Assembly (NCBI RefSeq): GCF_006265115.1
Contig: NZ_SMDR01000001.1
Span: 806,001 to 870,000, forward strand
Source: Arenimonas terrae
Lineage (GTDB): Bacteria; Pseudomonadota; Gammaproteobacteria; Xanthomonadales; Xanthomonadaceae
DNA: 64,000 bases
Direction: 5' to 3'
The translations under genes and the position numbers were made by a program. Positions 8,388 to 17,436 of this stretch are shown here, in pieces. The notes below the pieces were generated by a model. It made no database searches. It was not told the DNA's origin and was given only the letters and a program-made list of their open reading frames with translations. Positions within the stretch are counted from its first letter, which is position 1. The number at the start of each line of letters is the position of its first letter.

Positions 8388-10166
8388 ATGCGTCCGTTGC
8401 TGATCAGCTGTCTCGCCCTTGCCGTCGCCGCCGGCTGCGCCAAGAAGACCGAAACCAAGGAAGAGGCCGACCAGGCCGCCAGCACCCTCGATTCCATCGA
8501 GGTCACTGGCAGCCGCATCGGCGACCAGACCGCTGCCGGCGCGCCGGCCACGGCCCGCGCCGAAGCCGAAGCCGCGGCGTCCGCCATGGCTCGCGATCGC
8601 CACGTGCGCGCCGCCGCCAAGGCCCAGCGCGCGCAGGAGACGCTCGCCTACGCGCCGCCGCCCGCGCCGCCCCCGGCGCCGGTCGCGCATTACGCAATGC
8701 CGCAGCCGGTGATGGCGCCGCCGGAGGCCAACACCGAAAACTACGAGGCCTTCGACGACAACGGCATCGTCCGCAGCGCCGAGAACGCGGTGTCCACCTT
8801 CTCCATCGACGTCGACACCGGCAGCTACAGCAACGTCCGCCGCATGCTGGCCCAGGGCCAGCTGCCACCCAAGGACGCGGTACGGGTCGAGGAGATGATC
8901 AACTACTTCGACTACGGTTATGCCGGCCCCGCCGACCGCAGCCAGCCGTTCGCCGTCAGCACCGAACTCGCGCCCGCGCCCTGGGACCGCAAGCGCCTGC
9001 TGATGCACGTCGGCATTCAGGGTTATGCCGTGCCCGTCAGCCAGATCCCGGCCTCGAACCTGGTGCTGCTGATCGACACCTCGGGCTCGATGTCCGACCC
9101 GAACAAGCTGCCCCTGCTCAAGGAAGCCTTCCGCCAGATGGTGCCGCAGCTGCGTGCGCAGGACCGCGTGTCCATCGTCGTCTACGCCGGCAGCGCCGGA
9201 CTGGTGCTGCCGCCGACGCCCGGCGACCGCCACGGCGAGATCCTGGACGCCCTGGGCCGGCTCGAGGCCGGCGGTTCGACCAACGGCGGCGAAGGCATCG
9301 AGCTGGCCTACGCGATGGCGAAACAGGGCTTCATCGATGGCGGCGTGAACCGCGTGGTGCTGGCCACCGACGGCGACTTCAACGTCGGCATCTACGACCC
9401 GCGCGCGCTGGAAACCCGCGTCGAACAGGCCCGCGAATCCGGCATCGCCCTGACCACGCTCGGTTTCGGCCAGGGCAACTACAACGACGCGATGGCCGAG
9501 AAGCTGGCCGACGTCGGCAACGGCAACCACGCCTACATCGACAACCTGATGGAAGCGCGCAAGGTGCTGGTCGAGGAGATGAGCTCGACCCTGCTGACCA
9601 TCGCCAGCGACGTGAAGATCCAGGTCGAGTTCAACCCGGCCCAGGTCGCCGAGTACCGCCTGATCGGTTACGAAAACCGCGCCCTGGCCCGCGAGGATTT
9701 CAACAACGACCAGGTCGATGCCGGCGAGATCGGCGCCGGCCACGACGTGACCGCGATCTACGAACTGTGCCTGGTCGGCATGGGCTGCGAGTCCAGCGAT
9801 CCGCTGCGCTATTCGGCGCCGAAGGTGGCCCCGGCCACCGCCCAGGAGCTGGCCTTCCTGAAGCTGCGCTACAAGCTGCCGGGCAATGACCGCAGCGTGC
9901 TGATGGAACGACCGGTGACGCGTCGCGACGTGAAGCCGGAGGCCAGCGAGAACCTGCGCTTCGCCGCGGCAGTGGCGGCTTATGCCGACCTGCTGCGGGG
10001 CGGCCAGAACATGGACGGTTTCAGCTGGGACCAGATCGAAACCCTGGCCCGCGGCGCCCGCGGGAACGATCCCTGGGGTTACCGGTCTGAATTCTTGCAA
10101 CTGCTGGCCCAGGCGCGCAGCCTGAGCGCCGCGCGCGACCCGGCGGTCGCGATCAGCACGGAGTGA
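8388..10166 (+). CDS. YfbK-type von Willebrand A lipoprotein with a TonB-box-like motif
   Basis: Predicted periplasmic lipoprotein of 592 residues. Signal peptide and lipobox give LALAVAAGC with Cys17 as the anchor. Next comes STLDSIEVTGSRI (about residues 32-44), which looks like a TonB box, then an Ala/Pro-rich linker. The YfbK_N-like segment (TENYEAFDDNGI) leads into a vWA domain whose MIDAS motif is LLIDTSGSMSD (near residue 230), followed by a DUF3520-like C-terminus. The ATG at 8388 was preferred over the overlapping ATG at 8319 because AGGAG lies seven bases upstream and it exposes a clean lipoprotein signal. It lies between the ECF sigma factor and an anti-sigma-like gene. Metal-dependent protein binding is expected from the family; the partner is unknown. 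Confidence 0.9.
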   Translation: MRPLLISCLALAVAAGCAKKTETKEEADQAASTLDSIEVTGSRIGDQTAAGAPATARAEAEAAASAMARDRHVRAAAKAQRAQETLAYAPPPAPPPAPVAHYAMPQPVMAPPEANTENYEAFDDNGIVRSAENAVSTFSIDVDTGSYSNVRRMLAQGQLPPKDAVRVEEMINYFDYGYAGPADRSQPFAVSTELAPAPWDRKRLLMHVGIQGYAVPVSQIPASNLVLLIDTSGSMSDPNKLPLLKEAFRQMVPQLRAQDRVSIVVYAGSAGLVLPPTPGDRHGEILDALGRLEAGGSTNGGEGIELAYAMAKQGFIDGGVNRVVLATDGDFNVGIYDPRALETRVEQARESGIALTTLGFGQGNYNDAMAEKLADVGNGNHAYIDNLMEARKVLVEEMSSTLLTIASDVKIQVEFNPAQVAEYRLIGYENRALAREDFNNDQVDAGEIGAGHDVTAIYELCLVGMGCESSDPLRYSAPKVAPATAQELAFLKLRYKLPGNDRSVLMERPVTRRDVKPEASENLRFAAAVAAYADLLRGGQNMDGFSWDQIETLARGARGNDPWGYRSEFLQLLAQARSLSAARDPAVAISTE

Positions 10167-10173
10167 CGATGTC

Positions 10174-11229
10174 GTGACCCAGCCGCAGGACCCGCGCCAA
10201 AGCCCGCTCCAGGACGACGAGATCGCCCTGGCCCGGGTGCTGCGCGCCCTGCCGGCCGGGGAACCGTCGGCAAAAGTGGATGCCGCGATCCTCGCGGCCG
10301 CCACCGACGCGGTGAACGGCGCGGCCACACCGGCCGCGCCGGCTTCGCCGCGGCGCGCGGTGAAGACCACGCGCTGGCTGCTGCCTGGCTGGGCGATCGG
10401 CACCGCCGCGGCCGCGGTGCTGGCGGTCGGCGTCGGCATGCAGCTGCGACCACCGCTCGCACCCGAACCGCAGGCCGCATCGGCCGAACGCGCCAGCGAA
10501 GCGCCCGCTGCCCGCGACGAGGTCAGCGTCGAACTGGTGGATCCGCAGGAGCGCAAGGTGCTGCCCACCGCGCCGCCGCCGGATCCGGTGCCGGACGCCT
10601 ACGAGCGCCCGGGTCGCGCCCCGCCGCCTCCTCCTCCGCCTCCGCCGCCCCCGGTGGCGCAGTCCGCGCCCGCGCCGGTGGCGGAAGCCGCCGAAGCCGT
10701 TCCGATGCCGGCTGCCGCCGAACCGGCGCCGGCCCCCGAAGCAGATGCCGCCACCCTGGATTCGATCGAGGTCACGGGGTCACGCGTGCGCACGCCGGCC
10801 GAATCGGGCGACCACGCGCGCCGCGCGCACCAGGCGGCCTACGCCACCCGCGCCCAGCGCGAGGCGGCGGCGAAGTCGGAAGCGCAGGCCGACCGCGCCT
10901 TCGCCGAAGCCCAGGCCCGCGAGGAATCGCTGCGCGAACGCCAGGCCGAGGCCCGGTCGGAAGCCGCGCTCGCGGCCCCTGCCGCGCCCGTGGTGGCGGC
11001 TCCCGCGCCGCCGTCGGTGTCCGATGCCGGCGCCGGCGCCCGCGACGACGCCGCGGCCGCGCTGCCACCCGTCGCCGACGACAGGCTGCTGGCCCCGCGC
11101 GAGTGGCTCGAACGCATCCGCGAACGCCTGCGCCAGGGCGACCGCGCCGGCGCCCGCGCCAGCCTGCTGTTGTTCGTGCAGGCCCATCCCGACGCCCCGG
11201 TCCCGACCGACCTCGACCGGCTGCGCTGA
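10174..11229 (+). CDS. anti-sigma-factor-like membrane protein with a proline-rich periplasmic region
   Basis: A 351-residue single-pass membrane protein starting at GTG 10174, with GGAG 10 bases upstream. About 65 cytoplasmic residues, including DDEIALARVLRALPAGEP, could bind the sigma factor encoded two genes upstream. A membrane helix lies at about residues 69-90. The periplasmic part has a run of eleven prolines near residue 150, then ATLDSIEVTGSRV at about 193-205, an Ala/Glu/Arg-rich probable coiled coil, and a compact C-terminal helix pair (PREWLERIRERLRQGD). The topology resembles ECF anti-sigma factors, but I see no canonical zinc-binding anti-sigma motif, so the role is inferred from topology and position. 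The IEVTGSR motif is almost identical to the one in the preceding lipoprotein. Confidence 0.8.
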   Translation: MTQPQDPRQSPLQDDEIALARVLRALPAGEPSAKVDAAILAAATDAVNGAATPAAPASPRRAVKTTRWLLPGWAIGTAAAAVLAVGVGMQLRPPLAPEPQAASAERASEAPAARDEVSVELVDPQERKVLPTAPPPDPVPDAYERPGRAPPPPPPPPPPPVAQSAPAPVAEAAEAVPMPAAAEPAPAPEADAATLDSIEVTGSRVRTPAESGDHARRAHQAAYATRAQREAAAKSEAQADRAFAEAQAREESLRERQAEARSEAALAAPAAPVVAAPAPPSVSDAGAGARDDAAAALPPVADDRLLAPREWLERIRERLRQGDRAGARASLLLFVQAHPDAPVPTDLDRLR

Positions 11230-11827
11230 TGGCGGCGCAGACCCTGGCCGGGCCGGCCGAATTCGCGCTGGAAGCGAAGAAGAGCCGCTTCCTGGCCAAG
11301 GCCATCGCCGTGGAATCGCCGGAAGCCGCGCTCGCCTGGCTGCAGCAGGCCGGCGATCCGCAGGCCACGCACAACTGCTGGGCCTATCGCATCGGCGGCG
11401 CCTACCGCTTCAACGACGATGGCGAACCCGGCGGCAGCGCCGGCCGGCCGATCCTGGCGGCGATCGACGGCCAGGGCCTGGACCAGGTCGTGGTGCTGGT
11501 GATCCGCTGGTACGGCGGCACCAACCTGGGCGTGGGCGGCCTGGTGCGGGCCTATGGCGGGGCGGCGGCGGAGTGCCTGCGCACGGCGGCACGGCAGCCG
11601 CTGGTCGAATGGTGCGAGGTGGAGCTGGTTTGCGAGTTCGCGCTTTCAGGGGCGGTCCATGGCCTGATCGAGGGGTTCTCGGCCTTGAAGTTGGCCGAGT
11701 CCTTCGATGAACACGGCCTGCGCTTGTCTTTGCGCCTGCCCGCCTCCAGCTATGAGGCCCTGGCCCTGCGGCTGCGCGACCTCAGCCGCGGCGCCGCCCG
11801 CCTCACCCGTTCCGAGACCAACCCCGC

Positions 11828-11831
<4 letters not shown>
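11229..11831 (+). CDS. YigZ/IMPACT-family protein
   Basis: A 200-residue cytosolic protein of the UPF0029/IMPACT family. The conserved core includes KKSRFLAKAIAV, ATHNCWAYRIG, DDGEPGGSAGRPILAAI and VLVIRWYGGTNLGVGGLVRA, followed by the ferredoxin-like DUF1949 C-terminal domain. Eukaryotic IMPACT regulates the GCN2 kinase; the bacterial role is not well defined. The ATG overlaps the preceding stop (TGATG) and its own stop overlaps the ABC exporter start (ATGA), so it is translated as part of the sigma-factor chain. There is no sign that it belongs functionally to the envelope-sensing genes. Confidence 0.92.
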
Positions 11832-13585
<1,754 letters not shown>

Positions 13586-13610
13586 CCCACGGCAGGAACC
13601 CGGAAGAACC

Positions 13611-13639
13611 GGCGCTCCGGCGCCGGGCGCCGGAGCGCC
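13611..13639. repeat. 29-base perfect palindrome
   Basis: Two 14-base arms (GGCGCTCCGGCGCC and its complement) flank a single G, so the sequence can form a long GC hairpin. It lies 25 bases after the ABC exporter stop and just before a terminator hairpin. It may strengthen termination or be a binding site. Confidence 0.6.
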
Positions 13640-13642
13640 CAC

Positions 13643-13671
13643 AAAAAAAGCCCCGCGTCCGCGGGGCTTTT
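13643..13671. terminator. bidirectional rho-independent terminator
   Basis: The sequence AAAAAAAGCCCCGCG-T-CCGCGGGGCTTTT forms a GC stem with T runs on both strands. It serves the plus-strand ABC exporter chain and the minus-strand cold-shock gene that converge here. Confidence 0.88.
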
Positions 13672-13694
13672 CCCTGGCGCGATGATGGATGACC

Positions 13695-13898
13695 TCAGGC
13701 CGGCGCGACGTTCGCCGCCTGCGAGCCCTTCGGGCCCTGGACCACTTCGAAGCTCACCCGCTGGCCTTCCTGCAAGGACCGGAAGCCTTTGGATGCGATG
13801 GCCGAATAATGGACGAACACGTCCGCACTGCCGTCCTCGGGCGCGATGAAACCAAAGCCCTTGGCGTCGTTGAACCACTTCACGGTGCCGAAACTCAT
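13695..13898 (-). CDS. CspA-family cold-shock protein
   Basis: Small 67-residue single-stranded nucleic acid binding protein, an RNA chaperone of the cold-shock family. It is one five-stranded OB fold with RNP1 KGFGFI and RNP2 DVFVHYSAI, and begins [15 protein letters not shown] eight bases before the ATG supports the start. The predicted promoter leaves a leader of about 60 bases, as is common for csp genes. It stands alone between the bidirectional terminator and the purine-salvage genes. Several paralogues are usual in this group, so which member this is cannot be said. Confidence 0.96.
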   Translation of the reverse strand: MSFGTVKWFNDAKGFGFIAPEDGSADVFVHYSAIASKGFRSLQEGQRVSFEVVQGPKGSQAANVAPA

Positions 13899-13967
13899 GA
13901 ACTAGATCCTCGAATGCTGTTGGTCGAGCGTGCCCTCCGAACCTTCCCCGGTCGCGTGCACGGGCCG

Positions 13968-13996
13968 AGTATGAACAAGGAGAAAACGCTTGACAA
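13968..13996 (-). promoter_or_regulatory. promoter of the cold-shock gene (TTGTCA-17-CATACT)
   Basis: On the minus strand TTGTCA (13996-13991) and CATACT (13973-13968) are spaced by exactly 17 bases, immediately after the stop of the upstream phosphorylase gene. The implied leader to the ATG at 13898 is about 60 bases. Confidence 0.6.
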
Positions 13997-14740
13997 TCAC
14001 CCCAATAGCGCGTCGAAAAGTCCGGGCAGGCCGGCGCTCGCCGCCTCCACGTGGGCCAGCACTTCGGCCAGGGTGATCTCCTCGTCGGTGCTGCAGCCGG
14101 CCGCCCAGTTGGCGACGACGGCCAGGCAGGCGTAGTCCAGGCCCAGCTCGCGGGCCAGGCCGGCCTCGGGCATGCCGGTCATGCCGACCAGGTCGCAGCC
14201 GTCGCGGCGCATCCGTGCGATCTCGGCCTTCGTCTCCAGGCGCGGGCCCTGGGTAGCGCCGTAACAGCCGCCGTCCACGATCGCCGTGCCGGATTTCGCC
14301 GCGGCGGCCAGCACGGCGCGCCGCAGCGACGGCGTGTACGGATCGCCGAAATCCACGTGCAGCACCTCGCCGCCCTCGCCGTCCCAGAAACTGGACGTGC
14401 GGCCCCAGGTGTAGTCGATCAGCTGGTCGGGCAGCGCGAGCACGCGCGGACCGAACCGTTCGGTGATGCCGCCGACCGTATTGATCGCCAGCACCTTGCT
14501 CGCGCCGAGGTCCTTCAGGCGCCAGAGGTTGGCGCGGTAGTTCACCCGGTGCGGCGGCAGCGAATGGCCTTCGCCGTGGCGGGCCAGGAAGGCCACGCGC
14601 CGCCCGGCGATGCGGCCGACGCGGATCGGGCCCGACGGCGCGCCGTAAGGCGTGTCGCCGGTGACGGCTTCGGCATCCTGCAGCGAGGCCAGCCTGTACA
14701 GGCCGGTGCCGCCGATCACGGCCAGGTCGAGGGCCGCCAT
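13997..14740 (-). CDS. S-methyl-5'-thioinosine phosphorylase (purine phosphorylase family)
   Basis: Purine nucleoside phosphorylase family enzyme of 247 residues that splits a thio-nucleoside with phosphate. The phosphate-binding start DLAVIGGTGLYRL, FLARHGEGHSLPPHRVNYRA, GGCYGATQGPRLETKAEI and DLVGMTGMPEAGLARELGLD are seen. The MTGMPEAGLARE form, and asparagine in VVANWAAGC where adenosine-specific enzymes carry an aspartate, favour methylthioinosine over methylthioadenosine, as in Pseudomonas. The following gene position is a hypoxanthine phosphoribosyltransferase one base away, which would recycle the hypoxanthine released. That pairing is the best support for the substrate. The ATG at 14740 sits one base after the upstream stop. 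Confidence 0.88.
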   Translation of the reverse strand: MAALDLAVIGGTGLYRLASLQDAEAVTGDTPYGAPSGPIRVGRIAGRRVAFLARHGEGHSLPPHRVNYRANLWRLKDLGASKVLAINTVGGITERFGPRVLALPDQLIDYTWGRTSSFWDGEGGEVLHVDFGDPYTPSLRRAVLAAAAKSGTAIVDGGCYGATQGPRLETKAEIARMRRDGCDLVGMTGMPEAGLARELGLDYACLAVVANWAAGCSTDEEITLAEVLAHVEAASAGLPGLFDALLG

Positions 14741-14741
14741 C

Positions 14742-15287
14742 TCAGGCTCCGAGCGCGTAGAGCGCGGGCAGGTTGCGGCCCTGTTCGTGGTAGTCCATGC
14801 CGTAGCCGTAGACGTAGCGGTCGGGCACTTCCAGCGCGATGTGGTCGGCGTCGATGCCCTCGACGCGGCGGTCATGGTTCTTCACCGCCAGCACGGCGAT
14901 GCGCACGTCGGCCGCGCCTTCGTCCTCGCACCAGTGCTTGACCGCCTTGAGGGTGTGGCCTTCGTCCAGGATGTCGTCGGCCAGCAGCACGCGCCGGCCG
15001 CGCAGCGGCGTCGCCGGCCGGTGCAGCCAGGCCAGGCCGGAGCCGGTGGTGGCGCCGCGGTAACGCGTTGCGTGCAGGTAGTCGAACTCGAGGTCGGTGG
15101 CCATCTCCATAGCCAGCTGCGCGGCGAACGGCAGGCCGCCATGCATGATGGTCAGGTAGACCGGGCGCGGCCCGCCGGCGTATTCGGCGTCGATGTCGGC
15201 GGCGATGCGGCGGATCTGCGCTTCGATGTGGCTGCGGTCGAACAGCAGCTCCGAATTCTTCAGCGCATCGGCGAGCTTGTTCTGCAT
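14742..15287 (-). CDS. hpt: hypoxanthine-guanine phosphoribosyltransferase
   Basis: Purine salvage enzyme of 181 residues that joins hypoxanthine or guanine to PRPP, giving IMP or GMP. The type I PRPP-binding loop is VLLADDILDEGHTLKAV (near residue 100), with the active-site loop LTIMHGGLPFAAQLA (near residue 45) and the C-terminal YVYGYGMDYHEQGRNLP. The ATG overlaps the stop of nagZ by one base (TGATG), so the two are translationally coupled. Together with the downstream phosphorylase it forms a methylthioinosine to IMP route. Confidence 0.93.
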   Translation of the reverse strand: MQNKLADALKNSELLFDRSHIEAQIRRIAADIDAEYAGGPRPVYLTIMHGGLPFAAQLAMEMATDLEFDYLHATRYRGATTGSGLAWLHRPATPLRGRRVLLADDILDEGHTLKAVKHWCEDEGAADVRIAVLAVKNHDRRVEGIDADHIALEVPDRYVYGYGMDYHEQGRNLPALYALGA

Positions 15288-16297
15288 CAGGCCGCTCCCA
15301 GGGAATCGCCGGACAGGTCGGTCCGGGCGCCATCGTAGCGCGCATCGGCCAGCAGGCCGGTCCAGCTGGCGGCGCCGCGGCCCATCAGGGCCGAAAGCGT
15401 CGCGGCATCGGGCGCCGGGCGCGAATCCATGGCCGTGAGCGAATCGGCCACCAGCGCCGGCGCGCAGACCAGGACCACGTCGCAGCCGGCGTCCAGGTGC
15501 GCATCGATGCGCGCCTTGATGCCGCCGGCCGATTCCGCCGCCGCCATGCCGATGTCGTCGGAGAAGACCACGCCGCGGAAACCCATCTCCCGGCGCAGGA
15601 TGTCGCGGATCCAGCGCGGCGCGTAACCGGCGGGTTCCGGCGCGACGGCGGGGTACTTCACGTGCGCCATCATCACCGCCTCGGCGCCGGCGTCGATGCC
15701 GGCGACGAAGGGCACCAGGTCCTCGGCGCGCAGAGCGTCCAGCGAGCGCGGATCCACGGCGTCGTCGAAATGGGTGTCTTCCAGCACCGAGCCATGGCCC
15801 GGGAAATGTTTCAGCGTCGCGGCCATGCCGGCCTCGTGCATGCCGGCGACGTAGGCGCGGGTGAACTCGGCGACGATCGCCGGTTCGGCGTGGAAGGCGC
15901 GGTCGCCGATCGCGCGGTTGCCGCGGCCCAGGTCCACCACCGGCGCGAAGCTCAGGTCCACGCCGGTGGCGCGGATCTCGCTGGCCATCAGCCAGGCGTG
16001 TTCGCGGGCAAGGTGCAGGGCGGCATCGCGGTCGCGCCCGAACAGGCGCCCGAAGTCCTCGAGGCGCGGCAGTGCGTAGTAACCGTCGCGGAAGCGCTGG
16101 ACGCGGCCGCCTTCCTGGTCCACGCACAGCAGCTGCGGCCGCGGCGCGGCGTCGCGGATGGCCTGCGACAGTTCGGCCACCTGGGCGCGCGAGGCGAAGT
16201 TGCGGCTGAACAGGATCACGCCGCCCACCGCGGGGTGCTGCAGCCAGTCGCGCTCTTCGGCGCTCAGCTCATGGCCACCGATTCCGATCACCAGCAT
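15287..16297 (-). CDS. nagZ: beta-N-acetylhexosaminidase NagZ
   Basis: Cytosolic glycoside hydrolase family 3 enzyme, 336 residues, that removes N-acetylglucosamine from anhydromuropeptides in cell-wall recycling and so feeds AmpC-type beta-lactamase signalling where present. The catalytic dyad loop is KHFPGHGSVLEDTHFDD (near residue 165) and the nucleophile is in FSDDIGMAAAE (near residue 250). Substrate-binding segments GGVILFSRNF and CVDQEGGRVQRFRDG are also clear. There is no signal peptide, as expected for NagZ. Its stop overlaps the hpt start and its start overlaps the CYTH gene stop, making a four-gene chain. Confidence 0.95.
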   Translation of the reverse strand: MLVIGIGGHELSAEERDWLQHPAVGGVILFSRNFASRAQVAELSQAIRDAAPRPQLLCVDQEGGRVQRFRDGYYALPRLEDFGRLFGRDRDAALHLAREHAWLMASEIRATGVDLSFAPVVDLGRGNRAIGDRAFHAEPAIVAEFTRAYVAGMHEAGMAATLKHFPGHGSVLEDTHFDDAVDPRSLDALRAEDLVPFVAGIDAGAEAVMMAHVKYPAVAPEPAGYAPRWIRDILRREMGFRGVVFSDDIGMAAAESAGGIKARIDAHLDAGCDVVLVCAPALVADSLTAMDSRPAPDAATLSALMGRGAASWTGLLADARYDGARTDLSGDSLGAA

Positions 16298-16800
16298 CAG
16301 GCTTGCTCCACCGCGCTCCAGCGCGAGTACGGGCGCTCGGCGAGCGCCAGGTTGTAGAAACGTTGTTCTTCGGTCACTTCGCGACCCAGCCAGTCCGGGC
16401 GCGCGTAGGCGGCGTCGGCCGACTCGAGCTCCAGTTCGGCGACGATGAGTCCGGCGTTCTCGCCGGCGAATTCATCAACTTCGAAGGTGCGGCCGGCGTG
16501 TTCGACGTAGTGGCGCACTTTGTCGATCCGGCCGCCGACGCACAGTCTGAGCAGGGCCTCGGCATCGGCCACCGGGATCTCGTAGTCGAATTCCTGGCGG
16601 GTGGTGCCCAGTTCGCGGGACTTGAGGTTGAGGAAGGCCTGGTCGCCGGCGATGCGTACGCGCACGGAGGCGTTCTGGCGTCCGTCGCGCATCGCCGCCA
16701 TGTCGTTGATGTAACCCTGGGCCATGCGCACGGACTTCACGACCTGGCCGCGCCAGCCCTCGCCCACCACCCTGAATTTCCGCTCGATCTCGATGCCCAT
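16297..16800 (-). CDS. CYTH-domain (triphosphate tunnel metalloenzyme) protein
   Basis: Single-domain CYTH protein of 167 residues, beginning with the family signature MGIEIERKFRVV. Alternating charged strands such as NASVRVRIAGDQAFLNLKSR and LIVAELELESADAAY form the tunnel that binds triphosphate groups with a metal. Bacterial members usually hydrolyse inorganic triphosphate. The ATG at 16800 was chosen because it gives the canonical N-terminus with AGGG upstream; an ATG at 16827 is also in frame but overlaps a TACAAT box that would place transcription start after it. It leads the chain with nagZ, hpt and the phosphorylase. Confidence 0.85.
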   Translation of the reverse strand: MGIEIERKFRVVGEGWRGQVVKSVRMAQGYINDMAAMRDGRQNASVRVRIAGDQAFLNLKSRELGTTRQEFDYEIPVADAEALLRLCVGGRIDKVRHYVEHAGRTFEVDEFAGENAGLIVAELELESADAAYARPDWLGREVTEEQRFYNLALAERPYSRWSAVEQA

Positions 16801-16906
16801 CACGCCCTGCCCGCTTTCGTGCCCCATTGTAATCGCCCTTTCCCGCTTGCGCCTTGGGCGCAAGTAGGTCACTTGCTCGTTTCCGGTTGACCTGGAGTGC
16901 GCCGCC

Positions 16907-17017
16907 GCAGACAGGAGGGGGCCCCTGCCCGCTCGGGCGTAAGCGGCATCCTGCCCAACTCACTCGCGGCCGTTGCGGGCATCCTGCCCTCCACTTCAGG
17001 CACCCCCTCCTGTCTGC
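16907..17017. repeat. inverted repeat, 15-base arms, 81-base spacer
   Basis: GCAGACAGGAGGGGG at 16907-16921 is repeated as its exact complement at 17003-17017. The spacer holds two copies of GGCATCCTGCCC about 33 bases apart. No protein frame explains it; it may be a small nonautonomous element or structured RNA. Confidence 0.7.
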
Positions 17018-17216
17018 GTCGTCGCCACGAAACGGTGTCGCGGGCCGACGGGACAAGCGCGCGCCCCCAGTAGGCACGGAAGCTCGCAGAGGGGGGCGGA
17101 ATCTGGGTCACCGGCAGACATGATCGAGCCGCAAGTCAGTGGCGTAATGCCGGAAGCCTCGTCCAAGCGAGCTTCTCGAGTTCGACAACCCGGCCCAGGA
17201 CGGTCCGCAGGCCGTC

Positions 17217-17314
17217 GTGCGTGAGGGCTCTTTCCGGGGCTTCGAAAACATGGACTTTTTCGAAGAGCCTCCATGGATGGATTCACGGCGTCCCCGGAAA
17301 GAGCCCTCACGTAC
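17217..17314. repeat. 98-base nested palindromic element
   Basis: The outer arms CGTGAGGGCTCTTTCCGGGG (17220-17239) and its exact complement (17292-17311) extend three more bases with one mismatch. Inside, CTTCGAAAA (17240-17248) pairs with TTTTCGAAG (17257-17265), and the remainder contains CCATGGATGGATTCACGGCG. The nested fold and intergenic position suit a dispersed REP-like or miniature element; similar phrases recur, to my recollection, in related genomes. Confidence 0.75.
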
Positions 17315-17315
17315 G

Positions 17316-17435
17316 GCGGCCTATCGCCAAGAACTAGCCCGGCTCCGCAAGTGAGCCCAACGCGGCCTATCGCCAAGTACGATCCCGGCTCCGCAACTGA
17401 GCCCAACGCGGCCTGTCGCCACGAACGAACCCGGC
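17316..17435. repeat. tandem 46-base repeats abutting the rlmD stop
   Basis: Two full copies (17316-17361 and 17362-17407) and a third partial copy (17408-17435) begin GCGGCCTATCGCCAAG or a close variant. The full copies differ at only a few positions. The third copy ends one base from the rlmD stop codon. The period of 46 is not a multiple of three, so this is not a protein repeat. Confidence 0.85.
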
Positions 17436-17436
17436 G

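Larger units (their letters stand above)
16828..17436. other. noncoding repeat-rich intergenic region
   Basis: About 600 bases between the CYTH gene and rlmD hold no credible gene. Frames that stay open here are short, switch composition and translate repeat sequence. The stretch contains an inverted-repeat pair (16907-17017), a 98-base palindromic element (17217-17314) and three tandem 46-base repeats (17316-17435). The part from about 17020 to 17215 shows no structure I recognise. Base composition is visibly less GC-rich than in the flanking genes. Confidence 0.8.

Noticed and set aside
10600-10660. Proline-rich tract as a sequencing or frameshift artefact
   Set aside because: The frame continues smoothly into the coiled coil and C-terminal domain, and proline-rich periplasmic spacers are common in this protein class.
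16996-17406. A 136-residue minus-strand open frame in the repeat region
   Set aside because: It reads through the palindrome and the tandem repeats, has no start with a ribosome site and no domain. It is best explained as translated repeat DNA.
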